Source of the DNA: Ohtaekwangia kribbensis
Lineage (GTDB): Bacteria > Bacteroidota > Bacteroidia > Cytophagales > Cyclobacteriaceae
Direction: 5' to 3'
DNA: 64,000 nt
Assembly: GCF_042676245.1 (NCBI RefSeq)
Contig: NZ_JBHTKA010000001.1
Coordinates: 1,116,001-1,180,000, forward strand
Part shown: piece by piece, positions 43,901 to 51,426 of the stretch
How the letters are laid out: the number at the start of each line of letters is the position of its first letter
Numbering within the stretch: the stretch's first letter is position 1
Notes under the pieces: model-generated
What the model saw: only the letters and a program-made list of their open reading frames with translations
What the model was told of the DNA's origin: nothing
Database searches by the model: none
Position numbers and translations under genes: made by a program

Positions 43901-44589
43901 TAGTGCATGAAGTCATGTTGCGTGTGGTCATGCAACATCTGCAGTATATCTTTTACCAAAGCTTCTTCAGCTTTTGTAAGAGTGTTCATGGAACGGATCA
44001 GCGGTACTTCCCTCAGAAAGTCCAAAATCTCGTTGCCCATTATTTCAGGTGGCAATACCAGGTCTACAAGTCCCGTAGCAATCGCGCTGTTTGGCATACC
44101 GTCAAACGCTGCACTCTGCGGGTCCTGTACGATTACAATACCCCCCCTCTCTTTTACAGCCGCTATACCACGCGATCCATCGGTACCGGTTCCCGACAGA
44201 ATTATAGCAAGGGCATCTTTACCTTTGTCGATAGCAAGAGAAGAAAAGAAAATATCGATCGCATGATTTGGCTGAGGCGTATTTTCTTTTTCCTCCAGCC
44301 AAAGTTTTCCCTCTCGTATTGTCATCGTTTTCTTGCGCGGAAGTATATATATACAATCCGGCTGAACAGTCATTCCATCTTCCGCTTCAAACACATCCAT
44401 GGAAGTATGCTTGGACAGCAATTCAACCATGAGACTTTTATAATCGGGTGAAAGGTGTTGGATAATAACAAAGGAGAAGCCTGTGTGCTGATCTATATTG
44501 TCGAACAAATCGTGAATTGCTTCCATGCCGCCTGCAGAGGCGCCAACGCCAACAATATAGTGTTTTGAATGTCGTACTAAGTGGGCCAT
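40891..44589 (-). CDS. CheB-CheR-PAS-histidine kinase hybrid
   Basis: A 1232-residue cytoplasmic signalling protein. CheB methylesterase domain (about 10-190) with triad Ser18 (GASAGG), His45 (QHLSPD) and Asp137 (GTGTDG). CheR methyltransferase (about 205-470) with NVTRFFRD, IAACSSGEEAYSVA and DLITCRNMFIYL. A coiled coil of NEELQS heptads (about 640-740), two PAS-like domains (about 745-970), then HisKA with His981 (ASHDLKEP). The HATPase has the N box around Asn1095, VEDNGIGFE and GTGIGLSIAKKIVE. The last 25 residues are Asp/Gly/Lys-rich. There is no receiver domain; the two adjacent single-domain regulators may serve. Target proteins for the methylation domains are not evident here. Confidence 0.95.
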   Translation of the reverse strand: MAHLVRHSKHYIVGVGASAGGMEAIHDLFDNIDQHTGFSFVIIQHLSPDYKSLMVELLSKHTSMDVFEAEDGMTVQPDCIYILPRKKTMTIREGKLWLEEKENTPQPNHAIDIFFSSLAIDKGKDALAIILSGTGTDGSRGIAAVKERGGIVIVQDPQSAAFDGMPNSAIATGLVDLVLPPEIMGNEILDFLREVPLIRSMNTLTKAEEALVKDILQMLHDHTQHDFMHYKRPTLFRRLAKRMTELEIKTLKEYRDYLRDNGQELEILCKEFLINVTRFFRDGDAFECLRVEVIPGIFSLKKPGEVIKIWIAACSSGEEAYSVAILLLEHLEMVNVNCTIKVFATDIDEEALEVASRGIYSESIAADVPSNFLQKYFIKEGNTYRVSQELRKVVVFANHDILRDPPFSKLDLITCRNMFIYLTSDLQTKALKRFHFALNINSYLMLGPSENIGILKDVMHEVSRKWKVYRCLTKSRITDQDGIITPLENRLYVNPQHPYAKQVTNSMAEAFKETLIEGRKIAGFFIDREFNIKQATGSFKHFMQLPDDHFNFNLLKLVRPGLAVTLGICVRKALAKNERMVMRHVLIPEDTEHFVNITVKPFYRQPDFSFLCVVLEEEAIEGRVASAANLAASDYERVAELERELKETRENLQSIIEETETTNEELQSSNEELISTNEELQSTNEELQSLNEELHTVSGEHQLKIKELLELNDDLSNYFTNSGIGQILIDKKFTIRRFSPAVKQVINLIESDIGRSIMDITTNLTDIDFIDCIRQVIAEGKSIQKEVRLVNNSYYSVRITPYLRHTREKDGVVINLIDITESKKLSSIIEGVFHSSTSGVMAYQAVRNEKNEIADFQCIVANETADRILGARFKPLVGKRLYRDVRDFEDYIATYVQVVETGDAARFEFNKDDRWYDVVVVRMLDGVVTTFNDVTDKKRAADVAARSYHDLQSTSQKLVESNKLLERSNFDLLQFASVASHDLKEPLRKIQAFGNILQSKIEDKLSESELNYLTKIVSASTRMQTLIEDVLTLSKLSNRELYKEKTDLNRIVRRICDDLDITITEKNAEITVGTLPIINAVPGQMRQLFQNLLTNALKFSNKDIPRIIIEEHAITDDMATDYNIRKEDFVCVKVEDNGIGFENEYRDKIFGIFQRLHGRNYEGTGIGLSIAKKIVEIHGGIIDGKGELNKGATFLVILPIDGVRIEFDGHDGLQLLDGKDGHEKRDGKSGTN

Positions 44590-44616
44590 TTTAACTCAAA
44601 AGCCAATTTTTTGGAA

Positions 44617-44647
44617 TTTGCCGGGTAAATTAATGTGCCTATATTTA
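44617..44647 (+). promoter_or_regulatory. Promoter of the second response regulator gene
   Basis: TTTG (44617-44620), exactly 19 nt, then TATATTTA (44640-44647), one mismatch from the -7 consensus. The ATG is at 44652, so transcription would begin at or within a few bases of the start codon, implying a leaderless or nearly leaderless mRNA. Confidence 0.65.
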
Positions 44648-44651
44648 AGCA

Positions 44652-45056
44652 ATGAATCTCCTCAACATTCTTTTGGTAGAAGATGATCCGGATGACGTTG
44701 AACTCCTTTTAGAAGCGCTGCATGACAATGATGTAGAGTTTTCCATGGAGTCAATTAAAGAAGGTGATAAGGTGTTGTCCTACCTGGAAGTGTGCAATAA
44801 TTTCCCCGATATTATTATTCTGGATTTGAATCTTCCGAAAATGCACGGACGTGAGGTACTTATTTCCCTAAAAGCTTCGCGCTTCAATCATATCCCTGTA
44901 GTGATCCTTACCACTTCCTCTTCGAAAGAAGACATGGACTTCTGTTTGAAGTGCGGAGCCGATAAATTCCTGAGCAAGCCTGCTACTGTCGATGGATTCA
45001 ACCAAACCGTTACAGCTATTACGCAGATCGCCACGCAGCACGCTGAGAAAAACTAA
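44652..45056 (+). CDS. Single-domain response regulator (Rcp1-like)
   Basis: A 134-residue receiver of the Rcp1-like group that begins ILLVEDDPDDVELLLEAL, with phospho-acceptor Asp58 in IIILDLNLPKMHGREV, a Thr/Ser switch VVILTTSSSKED and Lys in DKFLSKPATV. Divergent from the CheB-CheR-kinase gene (62 bases apart), so probably part of the same signalling unit. No output domain. Confidence 0.93.
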   Translation: MNLLNILLVEDDPDDVELLLEALHDNDVEFSMESIKEGDKVLSYLEVCNNFPDIIILDLNLPKMHGREVLISLKASRFNHIPVVILTTSSSKEDMDFCLKCGADKFLSKPATVDGFNQTVTAITQIATQHAEKN

Positions 45057-45082
45057 TCCCTTTTATAAGCCATCCATAAAAA

Positions 45083-45110
45083 AAGCGAACCTGTCTTTAC
45101 AGATTCGCTT
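45083..45110. terminator. Terminator between convergent genes
   Basis: AAGCGAACCTGT (45083-45094) pairs with ACAGATTCGCTT (45099-45110) with one mismatched C-A position and a CTTT loop; A-rich tract on the left. Confidence 0.75.
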
Positions 45111-45132
45111 ATCATAACTATAGCTATATATA

Positions 45133-46542
45133 CTATTTATTGGATGCACATACAAAATCCGTTCTCGGTATATCTGTTGCTGCAATTGCTTTGAAACCTC
45201 CGCTCACTTCAACAAGATTATTCCATCCTCTTGCTTTCAGAATAGAAGCCGCGATCATGGAACGATAGCCACTCGCACAGTGTATATATACCTCACCTTC
45301 TTTCGGAATTTCTGCCAGGTGTTCATTCAGAAAATCCAATGGAGTACTGTGGGCATTTTCAACATGCTCGGCCTGAAACTCTCCGGGTTTACGAACATCG
45401 AATACAGCAAGCTTGCTTTGATGAAAGCGTTTGGCAAATTCATCGGCAGATATAGTATCAATGGTATCTACATCTTTACCGGCTTGCAGCCACCCTTTAA
45501 AACCACCTTTCAGGTATCCCAACGTGTTATCATAACCAACACGTGCAAGGCGTGTTACAATTTCTTCTTCGCGACCTTCATCAGCGATCAGTAAAACAGG
45601 ATGTGTTACTCCGGGAATCAGTGCCCCTACCCACGGAGCAAAACTTCCGTCAATACCAATGTTGATGGAGTTCGGTATAAATCCTTTCGCGAATAACTGG
45701 GCAGCACGTGTATCAAGCACCAGAGCTCCTGTCTCATTCGCAGCTGTCTCAAATTCATCGGGCGTAAGCGCGTGTGTACCTTTACTCAATACCGTGTCGA
45801 TGCTCTCGTAGCCTTCCTTGTTCATCTTTACGTTCTCCGGGAAATAAGCAGGCGGAGGAAGCAGTCCATCGTTCACTTCTTTGATAAACTCATCGCGCGT
45901 CATATCTGCACGCAATGCATAATTGCGTACGCGTTGGTTGCCAAGTGTATCAACCGTTTCCTTCATCATACTCTTGCCGCATGCAGAGCCCGCACCGTGA
46001 GCAGGGTATACAATTACATCGTCAGCCAGCGGCATGATCTTCGAGCGCAGTGAATCGTAAAGCAATCCTGCCAGTTCATCCTGCGTCAGGTGTGCCGCCT
46101 TCTGTGCAAGATCCGGACGACCAACATCCCCCAGGAATAAAGTATCACCGCTGAAGATCGCGTAATCTTTTCCGCCCTCGTCTTTAAGAAGATAGGTAGT
46201 TGACTCGAGTGTATGCCCCGGTGTATGCAACACCTTGATGGTAATGTTTCCGATCTTCAGTTCTTCACCATCTGTAGCAATGTGTGCGTTGAATTTCGGA
46301 TTGGCATTCGGTCCGTATACTATAGTTGCTCCGGTTTTGGCAGCAAGATCAAGGTGACCGGATACGAAGTCTGCATGAAAGTGTGTTTCCAGAACATACT
46401 TTATAACCGCGTTATTCTTCTTTGCTTTTTCAATATAGGGGGCAACTTCCCGCAGCGGATCGATGATCACAGCCTCTCCCTCCGACTCAATGTAATACGC
46501 TCCCTGGGCCAGGCATCCGGTATAAATCTGTTCAACCTTCAT
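45133..46542 (-). CDS. Persulfide dioxygenase-like MBL-fold protein with two rhodanese domains
   Basis: A 469-residue protein. The metallo-beta-lactamase domain (about 1-250) has metal ligands His54, His56 and Asp58 (THFHADF), HTPGHT and FSGDTLFLGDVGRPDL, the pattern of ETHE1-type persulfide dioxygenases that oxidise glutathione or other persulfides to sulfite. Two rhodanese domains follow. The first (about 265-355) lacks the catalytic Cys, reading LLIADEGREEE; the second (about 370-465) has Cys422 in IHCASGYRS. This is the plan of CstB-like sulfide detoxification proteins. The start at 46542 is preferred over 46566 by fit to the family. Cytoplasmic. It lies beside the copper operon, but no shared operon is evident. 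Confidence 0.93.
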   Translation of the reverse strand: MKVEQIYTGCLAQGAYYIESEGEAVIIDPLREVAPYIEKAKKNNAVIKYVLETHFHADFVSGHLDLAAKTGATIVYGPNANPKFNAHIATDGEELKIGNITIKVLHTPGHTLESTTYLLKDEGGKDYAIFSGDTLFLGDVGRPDLAQKAAHLTQDELAGLLYDSLRSKIMPLADDVIVYPAHGAGSACGKSMMKETVDTLGNQRVRNYALRADMTRDEFIKEVNDGLLPPPAYFPENVKMNKEGYESIDTVLSKGTHALTPDEFETAANETGALVLDTRAAQLFAKGFIPNSINIGIDGSFAPWVGALIPGVTHPVLLIADEGREEEIVTRLARVGYDNTLGYLKGGFKGWLQAGKDVDTIDTISADEFAKRFHQSKLAVFDVRKPGEFQAEHVENAHSTPLDFLNEHLAEIPKEGEVYIHCASGYRSMIAASILKARGWNNLVEVSGGFKAIAATDIPRTDFVCASNK

Positions 46543-46625
46543 GGATAAATCATTAATGAAGCGCAAAGATAATCATAAGTTAAGTTTTTCGCTTTACGCT
46601 TCATCGGTTAATCGTTCGGTATAGT

Positions 46626-46648
46626 CTATAAACTTGATCAGTTTATAG
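46626..46648. terminator. Perfect short palindrome after the copper chaperone gene
   Basis: CTATAAACT (46626-46634) pairs perfectly with AGTTTATAG (46640-46648) around TTGAT+C. It lies 9 bases past the minus-strand stop at 46657. It could terminate the copper operon, though no T-run follows on that strand; an operator is the alternative. Confidence 0.45.
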
Positions 46649-46656
46649 CCACGTTT

Positions 46657-46857
46657 TTAAACCTGATCCGCTTTATAACCCGCTTTTTGCAAGGCATCCT
46701 GTATCTTTTCGGATGCAACATCACCTTCTATTGTTAAAGTTTTCTGTGGATCGGCAAGATTTACCTGCCAGTTTCCATTTCCGGCACTTTCGTTCAGATA
46801 CGGTGTTACTTTGGCCACACAGGCATCACATTTAATATTGGTTTTGAACTTTTTCAT
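46657..46857 (-). CDS. Heavy-metal-associated domain protein, CopZ-like copper chaperone
   Basis: A 66-residue HMA domain with metal-binding CDAC (Cys10, Cys13), followed by VAKVTPYLNE and a C-terminal KIQDALQKAGYKA helix. Such proteins carry Cu(I) to CopA-type ATPases. It is 52 bases downstream of the CopA gene on the same strand, which supports that role. The motif lacks the common preceding Met-x (here IKCDAC). Confidence 0.88.
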   Translation of the reverse strand: MKKFKTNIKCDACVAKVTPYLNESAGNGNWQVNLADPQKTLTIEGDVASEKIQDALQKAGYKADQV

Positions 46858-46909
46858 AATTCATTGTTTAAAATGTATGTTAAAAAATCTCTATTGATTC
46901 ATTTTTCTC

Positions 46910-49156
46910 TTAAAGCTTACTGAAGCGCAGACGCAAACTGTTAGATACAACGGAAACAGAACTCAGTGCCATGGCGGCTCCCGCAATCATTGGGTCCAAC
47001 AGGAAACCATTTACGGGATATAGCACACCGGCTGCCAGCGGAATACCGATCACGTTGTATATGAACGCCCAGAATAAATTTTGTCGTATGGCTTGTACCG
47101 TTACAGATGAAAGTCGTAACGCCTTCGGTATAGATTGAAGGTCTGAGGTGATCAGCGTCATCTTCGCTGTATCCATGGCTATATCAGATCCTTTACCCAT
47201 GGCGATACTTACATCTGCCTGTGCCAGTGCGTGCGAGTCATTTATACCATCGCCCACCATTGCCACAACTTTTCCCTGTTGCTGCAATTGCTGAATGAAA
47301 GTTGCTTTATCAGCCGGCAACATTTCAGCGCGGTAATGTTTAAGTCCTACCTGGGCAGCAATTGCCTTTGCAGATTGCTCGTTATCACCGGTAAGCATAT
47401 ATACATCTATACCTTGCCGTTGCAGATCAGTGATTGCCGCTTTTGATGTTGCTTTAACTTCATCGGCTATCGCGATGATGGCGAGCACATTTTTTTCATC
47501 CGCAAAGTATACAACCGTTTTAGCTTCCTGCAACCACGCTGATGCCTGTTGATCTATAGCAGTGTCAACGGAAGATTTAATCTCATCAATATACCTCCTA
47601 CTCCCCACGAAATATACCTTTCCACCGACGACACCTTTTACACCACGCGCTGTAACACTCTCAAAGCTTGTAACCGATGCTGGTGCTATAGCTTCATTTT
47701 TAAGTTTGTTCACCACAGCCTCTGCGAGTGGGTGTTCCGATTGGTTTTCCAACGCATACAAAATCTGTTTACCGTTTGGAGGAAGAACTGCATTGCGCCA
47801 CACTATATCGGTTACCACCGGTTTACCTTGTGTAATTGTACCGGTCTTATCAAGTATAATGGCATTAACGCGATGAGCTGTCTCCAGACTTTCGGCATCT
47901 TTGATCAGGATGTTATTCTCTGCGCCTTTACCAACACCTACCATAATGGCCGTTGGCGTTGCCAGTCCTAATGCACACGGACATGCTATAACCAATACCG
48001 TAATAGAAGCAAGCAACGCATGCGTAAACGCATTGTCACCTCCCAGGATCAGCCACACGATGAATGTAAGAATTGCTATACCAATAACAATAGGCACAAA
48101 TATACCTGCGATCTTATCAACCAGTTTTTGTACCGGTGCTTTACTGCCCTGTGCCTGCTGCACCATGCGAATGATATTGGACAATACCGTATCGGCTCCT
48201 ACTTTAACGGCTTTGAATTGAAAACTTCCCTTTTGATTAATAGTTCCGGCAAATACCTTATCGCCACTTTTCTTTTCAGCAGGTATAGGTTCACCGGTAA
48301 TGGTACTTTCATCTACATACGATATACCGTTTATCACCACACCATCTACTGCGATCTTCTCTCCCGGGCGCACCACAATAGTGTCGTTTACTTTTACGGA
48401 AGCGATAGTCACTTCGCTTTCAATTCCATCGTCTCGTAATAATCGTACAGTTTTGGGTTGTAGTCCCATCAATTTCTTGATGGCAAAAGATGTATTGGAC
48501 TTGGCGCGTTCTTCCAGGAGTTTTCCCAGCGATATAAATGCAATTACAACCGCGGCCGCTTCAAAGTATACATGTGCATGAAGGCCGCGTGCATGCCAGT
48601 ACTCCGGGTAAAATGTATTGAAAGTACTGAACAGAAAAGCTATACCGGTAGAGAGTGCCACCAGTGTATCCATATTGGCTTTACCATGGCGCGCCTGCTT
48701 CCAGGCATTTACAAAAAAACTTCTTCCAAAATAGAATACCACAGGCGCTGTTAACACTAGTGATATATAGTTTCCATAGGGCAAATTCATAAAAAACATA
48801 CCGATGATCACCACCGGTATAGCCAATACCGAAGCGCCAATGGTTCTGTTCTTGATTTGCTGATAGTGTTTATACTGTGCTTCTTCCTGTATGGATTGTG
48901 ATTCTTCTGCATTGCTATTAACGACAAGATCGTATCCTACAGAACGTACAGCACTTTGCAATGCCAACGGATCGGCCAGCGCCTGATCATATTCAACCGA
49001 TGCTGACTGGTTCGCAAAGTTAACGGCTGCATCTTTTACACCGGGCACCGTTTTGAGCATCGATTCAACACTCACGGCACAAGCTGCACAGCTCATTTCC
49101 AGCACCGGAAAAATCTGCTTCACAAGCTTCCCGTTATTTATAACATTTCCCTTCAT
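46910..49156 (-). CDS. copA: Copper-translocating P1B-type ATPase
   Basis: A 748-residue inner-membrane ATPase that exports Cu(I). One N-terminal HMA domain has MSCAAC (Cys23, Cys26). Membrane helices lie at about 105-125, 130-148, 165-182, 198-215, 350-372 and 382-405, with two near the C-terminus. The ion-site CPC is at 392-394, phosphorylation site DKTGT starts at Asp436, the HP motif is at 475-476, and GDGINDSHALAQAD is intact. Actuator TGEP is at 287-290. It lies between an AraC-type regulator gene with its own HMA-like motif and a CopZ-like chaperone gene, all on one strand. Confidence 0.96.
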   Translation of the reverse strand: MKGNVINNGKLVKQIFPVLEMSCAACAVSVESMLKTVPGVKDAAVNFANQSASVEYDQALADPLALQSAVRSVGYDLVVNSNAEESQSIQEEAQYKHYQQIKNRTIGASVLAIPVVIIGMFFMNLPYGNYISLVLTAPVVFYFGRSFFVNAWKQARHGKANMDTLVALSTGIAFLFSTFNTFYPEYWHARGLHAHVYFEAAAVVIAFISLGKLLEERAKSNTSFAIKKLMGLQPKTVRLLRDDGIESEVTIASVKVNDTIVVRPGEKIAVDGVVINGISYVDESTITGEPIPAEKKSGDKVFAGTINQKGSFQFKAVKVGADTVLSNIIRMVQQAQGSKAPVQKLVDKIAGIFVPIVIGIAILTFIVWLILGGDNAFTHALLASITVLVIACPCALGLATPTAIMVGVGKGAENNILIKDAESLETAHRVNAIILDKTGTITQGKPVVTDIVWRNAVLPPNGKQILYALENQSEHPLAEAVVNKLKNEAIAPASVTSFESVTARGVKGVVGGKVYFVGSRRYIDEIKSSVDTAIDQQASAWLQEAKTVVYFADEKNVLAIIAIADEVKATSKAAITDLQRQGIDVYMLTGDNEQSAKAIAAQVGLKHYRAEMLPADKATFIQQLQQQGKVVAMVGDGINDSHALAQADVSIAMGKGSDIAMDTAKMTLITSDLQSIPKALRLSSVTVQAIRQNLFWAFIYNVIGIPLAAGVLYPVNGFLLDPMIAGAAMALSSVSVVSNSLRLRFSKL

Positions 49157-49172
49157 AAAAGTCGTGTATTAT

Positions 49173-49215
49173 TACAGTACAATTATACAGGGAAATGCAG
49201 GCTGGTGTTTTACAG
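49173..49215 (-). promoter_or_regulatory. Candidate direct-repeat operator upstream of copA
   Basis: On the minus strand CTGTA occurs three times (TACAG on the plus strand at 49173, 49186 and 49211), two of them as CTGTATAAT and CTGTAATAAT. AraC-family proteins bind direct repeats, and an AraC-type regulator is encoded immediately upstream. The spacings of 13 and 25 are not clean helical turns, so this is tentative. Confidence 0.3.
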
Positions 49216-49259
49216 AATTATAGAGACGATTTATATCATTTCTGAAGCTGTCCAAAGAC

Positions 49260-49835
49260 TCATTGCACAGCGTCAAGCGGATTTCTTACATCCTGTGGTT
49301 TTCTTGATTTCTTTAATTCAGACGGAGTAAGTCCCGTTATCTTTTTGAATTGAGATGAAAGATGTGCCACACTGCTGTAGCCAAGTTTAAGGGCGATTTC
49401 ACTCAAGTTGAGTTCATCGTAGAAAAGAAGTTCCTTGGCTCGTTCTATTTTTTGCCGGATGATATACTGCTCAATTGTAATTCCTTCCACGGAAGAGAAC
49501 AGGTTGCTTAATGAATTATAGTCGTGGTTCAATTCATCTGCCAGTATATCCGACCAGTTAAACTTGCGATCGATGCTGTCAACATGATGAACGCGCTCGA
49601 TGATCTTGTTCTTTACACTTTCAATGAGTCTTGCCTTGCGATCATCGATCCGCTCAAACCCGACTTGCAGCAACGCCTGATCGATCCGCTCCAATTGTTC
49701 CTTCGATAACTCAGACTCCGGCAACGTCACCTCTCCAAGTGTAACATGATCTGCCTTAAACCCCAGCTTTGTAAGTTCCTGCTCCACCACCATTTTACAG
49801 CGGTTGCAGACCATGTTTTTGATGTGAAGTACCAT
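49260..49835 (-). CDS. AraC-family regulator with an N-terminal metal-binding HMA-like region
   Basis: A 191-residue protein. The first 65 residues resemble an HMA domain: MVLHIKNMVCNRCKMVVEQ with Cys10 and Cys13, then VTLGEVTLPE. A linker leads to an AraC-type DNA-binding domain (about 85-180) with IEQYIIRQKIERAKELLFY and LNLSEIALKLGYSSVAHLSSQFKK, ending GLTPSELKK. It lies 103 bases upstream of copA on the same strand. The simplest reading is a direct copper (or other thiophilic metal) sensor that controls copA and copZ. It is much shorter than typical AraC proteins with cupin sensing domains. Confidence 0.88.
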   Translation of the reverse strand: MVLHIKNMVCNRCKMVVEQELTKLGFKADHVTLGEVTLPESELSKEQLERIDQALLQVGFERIDDRKARLIESVKNKIIERVHHVDSIDRKFNWSDILADELNHDYNSLSNLFSSVEGITIEQYIIRQKIERAKELLFYDELNLSEIALKLGYSSVAHLSSQFKKITGLTPSELKKSRKPQDVRNPLDAVQ

Positions 49836-49895
49836 ATCCTAAATATATCGTTCTTTAAAACAACTTTAGCGGCACGCGAAAAGTTCTGCATACCA

Positions 49896-51242
49896 TCATT
49901 GCAAACCACCTTTACCACGATAAAGACTTACTTTACCTTCAAGCTCAACGGCCAATACGGTAAGATATTGATCATGCTGATCCTCAGGTGTCTCAATATA
50001 TACCAGTCCGGGCACGGGACTCCAGGATATTTTACCAACTACTTTAACCTTCGCTTCGGCAGATGTACCAACAACACGAACGCGCTTGATGGTATTCTTC
50101 AGTCCCTTGATCATCACAGATTGCTGCGGATTCCCCTGCAGAAATAAATATAGCGTTGATGAATCTTTTGATAACGTTGTTGGTCCGTAAAAGTGTCCCG
50201 CAGGTAATCCGGCCTGTGTACCAAAAATAGCTTCACCATGTTTCTTATTCCATTTACCAAGTTCTTGCAATATATATACTTGTTTATCGGGAATCGTGCC
50301 ATCCTCTTTGGGCCCTATATCCAGCAAAAGATTTCCGCCATAACTCACAACATCCGCGAAGATTGAAATAATTTGATACGGACTTTTCCAGGCAGTGTCT
50401 GTAGGTTGATAACCCCAGTTTGCATTGGTGGTGAGACATAATTCCCACCACGGAAACGCAGGCTTCTCTACCGGGAAATTTTGCTCCGGAGTTTCATAGT
50501 CGCCATAACCCTGCAAACGTCCATTGATAATAGCGTTTCGATTTGACTTCAGAATGATCTGACGAATTTCAGGTGCCTGCCATTCTTCAGCGCTATGCTC
50601 CCAGTCACCATCAAACCACCATAAATCCGGAGTATATTTTGTTGCTACTTCCTGGATCTGTCCTTTATTGTACGCCTGAAACTTCTGCCAACGGGCAGGC
50701 TGTGCGCTGATCTTGTAGCGTGTACTGTCTTTCAGAAAGGCCGGATAATCTTTGTACGACCAATCGATGAGCGAAAAGTATGCACCGCATTTTATATTGC
50801 GTTTTCGCAATGCTTTATAGAAAGGCTCCAGCAGATCACGCTTTGCAGGACTGTTGTTTACTACATTTACCGGTCCTGATTTCCACAGTGCAACACCATC
50901 ATGATGTTTGGTAGTAATCACAGCGTACTTCGCTCCGGAAGCCTGCACAATATCAGCCCACTGCTCCGGATTATAATTCTTCGCTGTAAATCCTTTCAGC
51001 TGTTTCATGTATGCTTCATGACCAATCTTTTTATTATAGAACGACCATGATTCATCAACTCCGTTAACGGCATAAATTCCCCAATGAATAAAGATACCCA
51101 GTTTGGCATCTGCAAACCACTCCATCTTGTTTGCTATAGAATCTGCTGGAATACGTTGTGCATATATAGTGCCATGCGTCAACAATAACAGAAGGCTATA
51201 CAGCCATAGTTGTTGCGCAATTCGATTTGTTTTTTTTGTCAT
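49896..51242 (-). CDS. Alpha-L-fucosidase, glycoside hydrolase family 29
   Basis: A 448-residue exported enzyme that hydrolyses terminal alpha-L-fucose. Signal peptide about 1-29. GH29 blocks include FADAKLGIFIHWGIYAVNG (about 43-61), YAVITTKHHDGVALW (about 106-120) and DLWWFDGDWEHS, where Asp211 is the likely nucleophile by position. The C-terminal 100 residues are a beta domain. It may feed on fucosylated glycans or algal polysaccharides. Its neighbours are the copper operon and the FG-GAP/haloperoxidase pair; the SusCD pair is about 6 kb away, so a shared glycan locus is possible but not shown. Confidence 0.93.
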   Translation of the reverse strand: MTKKTNRIAQQLWLYSLLLLLTHGTIYAQRIPADSIANKMEWFADAKLGIFIHWGIYAVNGVDESWSFYNKKIGHEAYMKQLKGFTAKNYNPEQWADIVQASGAKYAVITTKHHDGVALWKSGPVNVVNNSPAKRDLLEPFYKALRKRNIKCGAYFSLIDWSYKDYPAFLKDSTRYKISAQPARWQKFQAYNKGQIQEVATKYTPDLWWFDGDWEHSAEEWQAPEIRQIILKSNRNAIINGRLQGYGDYETPEQNFPVEKPAFPWWELCLTTNANWGYQPTDTAWKSPYQIISIFADVVSYGGNLLLDIGPKEDGTIPDKQVYILQELGKWNKKHGEAIFGTQAGLPAGHFYGPTTLSKDSSTLYLFLQGNPQQSVMIKGLKNTIKRVRVVGTSAEAKVKVVGKISWSPVPGLVYIETPEDQHDQYLTVLAVELEGKVSLYRGKGGLQ

Positions 51243-51426
51243 AGGTGGAATAGTTATATCACGATTTTAACTGTGAAAGCTCTTGCGAAAATAGAAGCTT
51301 CTTTATATTTTGTTAACACATTCGCCCCCAAAATTAAAGTTCTTTTTTTACACTTTTTACCGTGTTTATTCCGTGTTTTCCTAACGACCTATAATTACTC
51401 TTTTCCTAATAAAACCTAACTGCCCA

